DNA of 6,712 nucleotides, taken from Bacteroidota bacterium. GTDB taxonomy: Bacteria > Bacteroidota > Bacteroidia > Flavobacteriales > Flavobacteriaceae. The position numbers were made by a program, and so were the translations under genes. The notes below the pieces were generated by a model. The model made no database searches and was not told the origin of the DNA. It was given only the letters and a program-made list of their open reading frames with translations. Positions within the stretch are counted from its first letter, which is position 1; each line of letters begins with the position of its first letter. Of this stretch, positions 1-4,761 are shown in pieces. The stretch covers positions 1 through 6,712 of the forward strand of contig JAEWLD010000308.1 in assembly GCA_023393485.1 (NCBI GenBank), in the 5' to 3' direction.

Positions 1-1514
1 TCGTCACTCCACGCGGTCCAATACAAAGCGTGAATCTGGATTTTTTCCTTTACTGTAATAGAAGTCGTTTTCTTTGTGTCAACGACTTTTTTTATTGAAT
101 CAAGCGGCCATCGGATTGAATCGTTTAACATGTGTGCAGCCAAAGGCAACGGGTTTTCAACCCTGATACAGCCCGATGAATACGACCGGCTGTGCATGAT
201 GAACATTTCCTTGTGGTTGGTGTCGTGCAAATAAACCATAAACCGGCTCGGATAATTGAATTTGACGTTGCCGAGTGAATTGTCATCGCCGGGTTTCTGG
301 ACGTAGCGGTATTTTTTGGCTTGAGCCGGTATCCAGTCTTCGGGGTTGACGACTTTGCCATTGCGGTAAATCGTGATGTTTTTGGCTGCAAAATAGCCTC
401 GGTTTCTTGTTGCATCGGGCACCAGATCGCGCGCGATGATCGTCGGCGGAACAGTCCAGGTCGGATTCAGAATAATATTGCTGAAAGCCGATGAGACCAC
501 CGGCGATTTACGGACGCTTTTCCCAACAACGATGCGTTTCTGCTCAAGCGTATCGCCATCCTTGACCACCGAAAGCACATAGCCCGGAATATTCAAAATC
601 ACGTAATGTTTGCCCATATCGTGCGGAAACCATCGCCATCGCTCGAGATTCGCCTGGATTTGACCTTTGCGTTGGTCCAGTGTGTAATTGAGTTGTTTGA
701 TTACGCTTTTTGCAATCACGCCGTCAGGTACGAGCCCGTGGCGTTTCTGGAATTTGATGAGGGCCGCGTAAGTCTTTCGGTCAAAGATTTTTGACAACGA
801 ATCTTTTTGCGGCTCCATGTCTTTCCAATAGATCAATCGGCGCTTGATGTAGGGCAAAACCTCCGATGTATCACGCCGTTTGATTTTGAGCAAAGTATCG
901 ATTTCGCGAAAGTCTTTATCTTCAGGATAGTCATTGATGAGCCGCCAGGCCGTCATCAGTTTTTTGTACATCATGTGTGGCGGTCGCGCCATTTCTACGA
1001 TTGCCGAAATCGAATCGCCACTGATACCGCCAGACAACAGCCGATTTGTGTCAAACGGATTCCGCGTCAATTGCCATGTCTGGTAAACTGAAATCGGATT
1101 GACCTTGCCACGCGCCAAATGCCTGAGGTATTTGCGGACGGATTTGGTCAGTAGAATATCGTACAAAACCCGTTTCTCGGACGTCAGTTGCCGGTCAGAT
1201 TCATAAAGTTGGAGTTTTTTTACAGCGTAATCATTTGGTGTCAGCCCATCTTCGTCGCCGGCTTTAGACAACATGAAGATCATCGCCTGCCTGATCTCGG
1301 GTTTGTTCCAGACGGTTTCAAAGCCATTCATTCTGTAAAAATCGACAACGACGGAATCCTCATTTTCCACGAGTTCGGTCGAATCAATCGCAATGCCTTT
1401 TACGTCTTTTTTGAAAATTGCTTTTGCTTCAGGCTTGGCTAAAGGTGTTTCGGGCTTGTCTTTCTTACAGCCAATCAGCGCCAATGCAACCAATATTAAA
1501 AGCAGATTTTTCAT
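1..1514 (-). CDS. L,D-transpeptidase, YcbB/LdtD type, predicted lipoprotein (3' end cut by window edge)
   Basis: Likely forms meso-DAP to meso-DAP (3-3) cross-links in peptidoglycan, acting in the periplasm. The frame is open from the ATG at 1514 down to base 3 (504 codons) with no stop, so the C-terminus is missing. It begins with a lipoprotein signal, MKNLLLILVALALIGC, with a lipobox LIGC at Cys16 followed by KKDKPE. Residues ~40-220 look like the YcbB scaffold region (for example LARGKVNP, ending at Pro140). Residues ~244-278 form a PG_binding_1 repeat (FDRKTYAALIKFQ, VPDGV). Residues ~300-465 are the YkuD catalytic domain, with NPTWTVPPTI, YLHDT (His430) and SYSSGCIRV (Cys449). The 19-residue His-to-Cys spacing fits what I recall for E. 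coli YcbB. The last visible residues, LYWTAWSD, resemble the terminal YWTAW segment of relatives, so roughly 20-30 residues may be missing. It is divergent from the tRNA gene. No convincing promoter was found; TACCTTCG at 1530-1537 (minus strand) is a weak -7 candidate with no -33 partner. Confidence 0.93.
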   Translation of the reverse strand, partial: MKNLLLILVALALIGCKKDKPETPLAKPEAKAIFKKDVKGIAIDSTELVENEDSVVVDFYRMNGFETVWNKPEIRQAMIFMLSKAGDEDGLTPNDYAVKKLQLYESDRQLTSEKRVLYDILLTKSVRKYLRHLARGKVNPISVYQTWQLTRNPFDTNRLLSGGISGDSISAIVEMARPPHMMYKKLMTAWRLINDYPEDKDFREIDTLLKIKRRDTSEVLPYIKRRLIYWKDMEPQKDSLSKIFDRKTYAALIKFQKRHGLVPDGVIAKSVIKQLNYTLDQRKGQIQANLERWRWFPHDMGKHYVILNIPGYVLSVVKDGDTLEQKRIVVGKSVRKSPVVSSAFSNIILNPTWTVPPTIIARDLVPDATRNRGYFAAKNITIYRNGKVVNPEDWIPAQAKKYRYVQKPGDDNSLGNVKFNYPSRFMVYLHDTNHKEMFIMHSRSYSSGCIRVENPLPLAAHMLNDSIRWPLDSIKKVVDTKKTTSITVKEKIQIHALYWTAWSD

Positions 1515-1565
1515 GGGGTTTGGTTGTGACGAAGGTATGAAAAATTGAACACGCTTGCTTTGGGC

Positions 1566-1582
1566 ACGCCACGCTTTGGCGT
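1566..1582. repeat. Short perfect hairpin in the Ldt/tRNA spacer
   Basis: ACGCCA (1566-1571) and TGGCGT (1577-1582) are exact inverted copies around a 5-base loop CGCTT. No T-run follows on either strand, so it is not a standard terminator. It lies within the likely 5' leader or promoter region of the transpeptidase gene. It may be a short relic of the same class of GC-rich intergenic repeat suspected at 1811-1940. Function is unknown. Confidence 0.35.
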
Positions 1583-1614
1583 TTAATAGCTCCATCATCT
1601 TTTTTAAAAAAAAA

Positions 1615-1645
1615 TTTGCACTACACGAAACTTGCCTTATATTTG
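1615..1645 (+). promoter_or_regulatory. Bacteroidetes-type promoter of the tRNA-Gly gene
   Basis: A -33 element TTTG (1615-1618) is followed after exactly 19 bases by a -7 element TATATTTG (1638-1645). Both match the Bacteroidetes primary sigma consensus TTTG / TAnnTTTG. A run of nine A residues (1606-1614) sits directly upstream and resembles an UP element, which suits a strong stable-RNA promoter. Transcription should start near 1649-1652, about 55 bases before the mature tRNA. Confidence 0.8.
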
Positions 1646-1660
1646 CAACCGCAAACAGCG

Positions 1661-1697
1661 TTCACCGAACTCCGATTGAAAATAAAAGTTAGGTGAA
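1661..1697 (+). repeat. Inverted repeat (hairpin) in the tRNA-Gly precursor leader
   Basis: TTCACCgAACT (1661-1671) and AGTTaGGTGAA (1687-1697) are inverted copies matching at 10 of 11 positions, around a 15-base loop rich in A and T. The hairpin lies after the predicted transcription start and ends 8 bases before the tRNA 5' end. It would therefore fold in the precursor RNA. There is no U-run after it, so it is not a terminator. A role in 5' processing, or as a DNA operator, is possible but unproven. Confidence 0.55.
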
Positions 1698-1705
1698 GTA
1701 TTCAT

Positions 1706-1778
<73 letters not shown>

Positions 1779-1780
1779 CT

Positions 1781-1810
1781 AAAGCCTCAGAAGTTTCTGG
1801 GGCTTTTTTT
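1781..1810 (+). terminator. Rho-independent terminator of tRNA-Gly
   Basis: A ten-pair stem joins AAAGCCTCAG (1781-1790) and CTGGGGCTTT (1797-1806) with one G-T wobble and a six-base loop. The T-run (1804-1810) follows directly. It starts 3 bases after the tRNA. The minus strand has only a short T tract after the stem, so it is probably not an efficient terminator for pepE. Confidence 0.85.
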
Positions 1811-1812
1811 AT

Positions 1813-1933
1813 GGCGTTCCGGCTCCGTAAACTCCGCGCCGTCGGGCTGAACTGCGCTCGATATCTTCAAACAAAGTTGCACTTTGCTTTCGATAGTACC
1901 CTATCTTTTGCTCCGCTTCACTATGCAAAAGGA
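1813..1933. repeat. Hairpin-rich intergenic element, probable flavobacterial dispersed repeat
   Basis: The spacer between the tRNA terminator and pepE contains several inverted pairs. These are GGCG (1813-1816) with CGCC (1837-1840), CAAAGT (1872-1877) with ACTTTG (1881-1886), GATAG (1892-1896) with CTATC (1901-1905), and CTTTTGC (1905-1911) with GCAAAAG (1925-1931). The order GGCGTTCC, GTCGGGCT, CGCTC, ATCTTTTGC, GCAAAAGGA matches, from memory, a common intergenic repeat of Flavobacterium genomes that follows genes and tRNAs. No protein here is credible. It could also help to end pepE transcription, since no better pepE terminator is visible. Confidence 0.5.
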
Positions 1934-1940
1934 AAGGCTT

Positions 1941-2648
1941 TTATTTAATCCAGGACAAATCACTTCCGCTTGGGAGTTCTTCAGCCTCTTTCCCTTGCCT
2001 GAAGAGCCGCGCGCTCAAATTGCCTTTCAATGTAACCGTGTCGCCTTTGACCGCGAGCCAGCTGCCTTCGCGAAGTCCCAAAACAGGAATCGTATTGAAG
2101 TGATGAAATTCCCTGATCCGGGTTTCGCGGGTTTCGCCCATGTGTTTTGATTGCTGGTCAGCGTCTATGTAATGCGGGTTCAGGTTAAACGGAATCAGCC
2201 CAAGCGTCCTGAAATCCGGCGGATAGACAATAGGCATGTCATTGGTTGTCTGCATCGTCAATCCTGTAATGTTGCTGCCGGCGCTGCTTCCAAGATAGGG
2301 CGTTCCTTTTTTGACCGCATCGGCCAAAAGCGTCATGACTTTATTTTTGTACAGTTGTGTTACGAGCAAAAAAGTGTTGCCACCGCCGGTAAAAATCGCC
2401 TCGGCTTTTTCAATCGCTTCCACAGGATTTTCAAATTCGTGCAATCCGGCTACTTTTTTTCCGATTGCCGCAAACGCCGTTTTCACGCGATCGGTATAAT
2501 CGTAATGCGAAATGCCGCCGGGCCGCGCATACGGAATGAACAAAATTGTAGCGCAATCCTTGAAATGTTGCTCAAGTTCGGGCATCAGGTATTCGAGATA
2601 TTCGCCGCCAAACAGGGTAGATGTACTGGCAATAATTAAATTCTTCAT
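1941..2648 (-). CDS. pepE: Dipeptidase E (alpha-aspartyl dipeptidase, peptidase family S51)
   Basis: A cytoplasmic serine peptidase that hydrolyses dipeptides with N-terminal aspartate. The protein has 235 residues, close to the ~230 of the Salmonella enzyme, and no signal peptide. Family landmarks are the N-terminal strand with STLFGGEYLEYL (residues 10-21), GGGNTF (88-93) before the active site, the nucleophile elbow GSSAGSN (120-126) with Ser122 as the expected nucleophile, NPHYID (157-162) with His159 as the expected catalytic histidine, and GLREGSW (191-197) with Glu194 as a candidate third active-site residue. The ATG at 2648 fits the family N-terminus and lies only 4 bases from a promoter -7 element. 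It is transcribed alone, divergently from the four-gene operon at 2790. It probably takes part in peptide turnover, and nothing ties it functionally to its neighbours. Confidence 0.93.
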   Translation of the reverse strand: MKNLIIASTSTLFGGEYLEYLMPELEQHFKDCATILFIPYARPGGISHYDYTDRVKTAFAAIGKKVAGLHEFENPVEAIEKAEAIFTGGGNTFLLVTQLYKNKVMTLLADAVKKGTPYLGSSAGSNITGLTMQTTNDMPIVYPPDFRTLGLIPFNLNPHYIDADQQSKHMGETRETRIREFHHFNTIPVLGLREGSWLAVKGDTVTLKGNLSARLFRQGKEAEELPSGSDLSWIK

Positions 2649-2652
2649 GACT

Positions 2653-2684
2653 CAAATTTAAGCCATGTGCGCCAATGACCCAAA
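2653..2684 (-). promoter_or_regulatory. Bacteroidetes-type promoter abutting the pepE start codon
   Basis: On the minus strand, TTTG (2684-2681) is followed after 20 bases by TAAATTTG (2660-2653), a full match to the TTTG / TAnnTTTG consensus. Only AGTC separates the -7 element from the pepE ATG. The predicted transcription start falls at about 2649-2645, so the mRNA would have little or no 5' leader. No comparable promoter could be found on the plus strand in 2649-2789 for the divergent operon; TATTTTTA at 2708-2715 is a weak -7 candidate without a proper -33 partner. Confidence 0.7.
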
Positions 2685-2789
2685 GTTCAGCGCTTTGTTT
2701 ATTAACATATTTTTACCAGCGCCTTAATAAATCGTTGGGACGCAACCCGATAATTTTACCGCTGCCGCAACTTGCGACCAAAACTCCTT

Positions 2790-3536
2790 ATGAAATATAC
2801 TGCCGCGCTCGTTTTGTTATTCCTGTTCGCCGACGGCTGGTCACAGGAAGTGCGCAAACCATTACGTGGGAAAGTCGCGGCCGGCGCGTCAAATGTTGCC
2901 GAATTGATTGTCATCAATCGCGCCACGAACAACGCGGTGGCGGTCCAGGCGCGCGGTTATTTTACAATCGATGCGACAGTTGGCGATACGCTGCAATTTT
3001 CATCGCCCCGTTTTAAGGCGAGGCAGCGCGTGGTAAGATCGGAGGATTTTAACCAGGACCTGATGCTGATTGAACTCGAATCAATAATTGAGCTCGACGA
3101 AGTCATCGTGCAGCGCAATGATAAAATCAACGCGGTCAGCCTCGGCATTTTACAAAACGAGCCAAAAAGATACACACCGGCCGAGCGTCATCTTGCCGCT
3201 GCCGACGGCTCGCAAAACAGGTACGGACTCGATACGAAAATCTCGGGCGATGCCATCATCAACGCGATTTCAGGGCGAACGGCGATGCTCAAAAAAGAAA
3301 TCAAGGTCGAAAAAAAAGAATCGCTGATGAAACAAATAGACGAATTGTTCGACGAAAGCTTTTTTACCGGAAACCTCCAAATTCCGACGATTTATGTCAG
3401 GGGATTTCTATATTATATCGTCGAAAATGATAGCTTTACGCGGTTGTTGCCCGGGAAGAACAAAATTGCGCTGTCTTTTTTGATGACACAGCTGGCCCAA
3501 GTGTACAAACAAACCATTTCTGTTGAAAAAGATTAA
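2790..3536 (+). CDS. Secreted carboxypeptidase-regulatory-like protein, paralog A
   Basis: Specific function unknown; 248 residues. The signal peptide is MKYTAALVLLFLFADGWSQ, with likely cleavage near GWS/Q. Residues ~25-100 look like a CarboxypepD_reg-like beta domain: LRGKV at the start, then GYFTIDATVGDTLQFSS (56-72). It ends in ELDEVIVQ (101-108), the motif that joins this domain to the plug in SusC-type TonB receptors. No barrel follows. Instead a compact region (~127-240) carries YTPAE, ISGRTAMLKKEI, KKESL, LQIPTIYV and PGKNKIALSF. This region is clearly related to the product of the next gene. The ATG at 2790 is preferred over a TTG 18 bases upstream, because the TTG would add MRPKLL before an otherwise complete signal peptide. 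It is first in a four-gene run and overlaps the next gene by 14 bases. It probably acts in the periplasm or at the outer membrane. Confidence 0.85.
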   Translation: MKYTAALVLLFLFADGWSQEVRKPLRGKVAAGASNVAELIVINRATNNAVAVQARGYFTIDATVGDTLQFSSPRFKARQRVVRSEDFNQDLMLIELESIIELDEVIVQRNDKINAVSLGILQNEPKRYTPAERHLAAADGSQNRYGLDTKISGDAIINAISGRTAMLKKEIKVEKKESLMKQIDELFDESFFTGNLQIPTIYVRGFLYYIVENDSFTRLLPGKNKIALSFLMTQLAQVYKQTISVEKD

Positions 3537-4248
3537 AATCATAACGCTATTGTTTTTTGCGGCGGTTTCTGCTGTTGCGCAAGACGGTTCAAAAATGCTT
3601 CGGTTTAGGGTGACAACGACAGATTCGACGTCGGTTTCCGGAATCAACGTCGTCAATATGGTCAATGAAAAATCGGCGACGAGCGACAGCGTGGGCGAAT
3701 TTTCGATTCTTGTCAAGCCCGGCGACCTGCTGATTCTGCAAAAGGAAACTTTCGAATACAAACGCCAGCCGATTTACGCCGGGGATATGGACAAAAGTAT
3801 CGTCCTGGTCAAAATGATCCCAAAACCCATTGCGCTTGAAGAAGTCATCGTCCAACAGAAAGCCGCGCATGACGATTTGATCATGCGGCATAAAGACCAT
3901 ACGCAATTTACGCCTGCCGAAAAAAAATTATATACCGCAACAACCGGTCTTCTCGACCCGTTATTGAACCTGATGTCTGGCCGAACCGCGCAATTGAAAC
4001 GCGAATTGAACATTGAAATGAAAGAGCGATTGCTTGCGCGCGTCGATATGGTCTATGACGATCAATATTACACCAATCAGCTTCGAATCCCAGCCGAATA
4101 CATCGGGGATTTCAAGCGTTATATGATAGACGACGAACCGTTTGTCAGCGCACTGAAGGCCAAAAACAAAACGCTGATGCAATTTGAAACGGCGCGGCTC
4201 GCGACATCTTACAAAAAATTGATGGCCGCGGTCATAAAATCCGAATAA
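3523..4248 (+). CDS. Secreted carboxypeptidase-regulatory-like protein, paralog B (TTG start)
   Basis: Function unknown; 241 residues. The start is TTG at 3523, inside the end of the previous gene. It is chosen because it gives a proper signal peptide, MKKIKIITLLFFAAVSAVAQ, cleaved after AVA or AQ. The next in-frame ATG (3595, Met25) would remove that peptide. Residues ~26-100 form a regulatory-like beta domain (GINVVNMVN, VGEFSILVKPGDLL), ending in ALEEVIVQQ (104-112). The C-terminal part (~128-232) repeats the plan of paralog A: FTPAEKKL, LMSGRTAQLKREL, KERLL, LRIPAEYIGDF, KAKNKTLMQF, LATSYKKL. Identity looks moderate, so the duplication is old. The 14-base overlap suggests translational coupling to the first gene, and the stop shares one base with the next ATG. 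Two different copies kept side by side may form a heteromer (inference). Confidence 0.86.
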   Translation: MKKIKIITLLFFAAVSAVAQDGSKMLRFRVTTTDSTSVSGINVVNMVNEKSATSDSVGEFSILVKPGDLLILQKETFEYKRQPIYAGDMDKSIVLVKMIPKPIALEEVIVQQKAAHDDLIMRHKDHTQFTPAEKKLYTATTGLLDPLLNLMSGRTAQLKRELNIEMKERLLARVDMVYDDQYYTNQLRIPAEYIGDFKRYMIDDEPFVSALKAKNKTLMQFETARLATSYKKLMAAVIKSE

Positions 4249-4760
4249 TGAAAAAGAAGTTTACGATAGCGCTGGTTTTGCTGATCGGTTTTGCGTCGAT
4301 GGCGGCCGCGCACAAGTTTTATGTGGCGATTTATCAATTGCATTACGCGCCTGAAAAGAAAATGCTGCAAATCACGGCGCGGATTTTCGTTGACGATCTT
4401 GAAAATGCGCTCAAAAATAAATACAAACGCACGTTTCGCCTCGGAGAAAGCGATGAAAAGCCCGAAGACGCCGCGCTGATGCAGAAATATTTGCTCGAAA
4501 AGCTTTCGGTTTCGATTGACCATCAGCCAAAAAAACTTGTGTTTGTGAGCGATGAACTCGAGAACGGCGTGCTTGTCTGTTACCTTAAAATCACCGACGT
4601 TCCGAAAATCAACGCCATCGGCGTAGACAATAAAATATTGTTCGATTATGTAACCGAACAGCAAAATATCATACAAATCGATGTCAATGGCAAAAAGTCC
4701 AGCATGCTACTGACTGCTGAAAATCCAAGAAGCGAAATCAAATTTCCGCCAGCCCATTAA
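4248..4760 (+). CDS. DUF6702-like secreted protein
   Basis: A 170-residue exported protein of unknown function. The N-terminus MKKKFTIALVLLIGFASMAA is a classical signal peptide. The best cleavage site is AAA/H (Ala19 at -3, Ala21 at -1), which would leave mature HKFYVAIYQLHY. The body is beta-rich, with KKMLQITARIFVDDLENAL (residues 37-55), a charged stretch at ~66-72, LLEKLSVSIDHQPKKLVF, and a later strand with VLVCYLKI. The HKFYVA opening, the ITARIFVDDLE motif and the place just upstream of an M1 peptidase fit, from memory, the DUF6702 family of Bacteroidota. The family name is recalled, not searched. The ATG overlaps the preceding stop (TAATG) and the next ATG comes one base after this stop, so expression is very likely coupled within the operon. 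Confidence 0.82.
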   Translation: MKKKFTIALVLLIGFASMAAAHKFYVAIYQLHYAPEKKMLQITARIFVDDLENALKNKYKRTFRLGESDEKPEDAALMQKYLLEKLSVSIDHQPKKLVFVSDELENGVLVCYLKITDVPKINAIGVDNKILFDYVTEQQNIIQIDVNGKKSSMLLTAENPRSEIKFPPAH

Positions 4761-4761
4761 T

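Noticed and set aside
125..1442. Several short open frames on both strands within the transpeptidase region (125-415 minus; 606-794, 807-1091 and 1188-1442 plus)
   Set aside because: All overlap one continuous minus-strand frame with the lipobox, PG-binding and YkuD motifs.
2151..2639. A 162-codon open frame on the plus strand opposite pepE
   Set aside because: It is fully antisense to a clear pepE gene, and its product has no recognisable domain or signal. It is explained by the codon pattern of the real gene.
2694..2758. Possible promoter for the four-gene operon (TTTG at 2694-2697, TATTTTTA at 2708-2715, TAATTTTA at 2751-2758)
   Set aside because: No pair of elements has the 19-21 base spacing expected, so it is not called as a feature, although a promoter must lie in or near this spacer.
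2772..2789. Upstream TTG start for paralog A
   Set aside because: It would put MRPKLL before a complete signal peptide that already starts with ATG at 2790.
2675..3016. A 113-codon plus-strand open frame overlapping the start of paralog A
   Set aside because: It is out of frame with paralog A, whose signal peptide and domain motifs are convincing, and shows no motif of its own.
4209..4676. A 155-codon open frame on the minus strand opposite the DUF6702-like gene
   Set aside because: It is antisense to a gene with a signal peptide and exact operon junctions. Its translation is rich in Phe, His and Arg, as expected from a shadow frame.
2790..4760. Toxin-immunity or defence system made of the small exported proteins
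   Set aside because: There is no toxin, nuclease, pore or immunity motif, and all products carry ordinary signal peptides. A surface or periplasmic module fits better.
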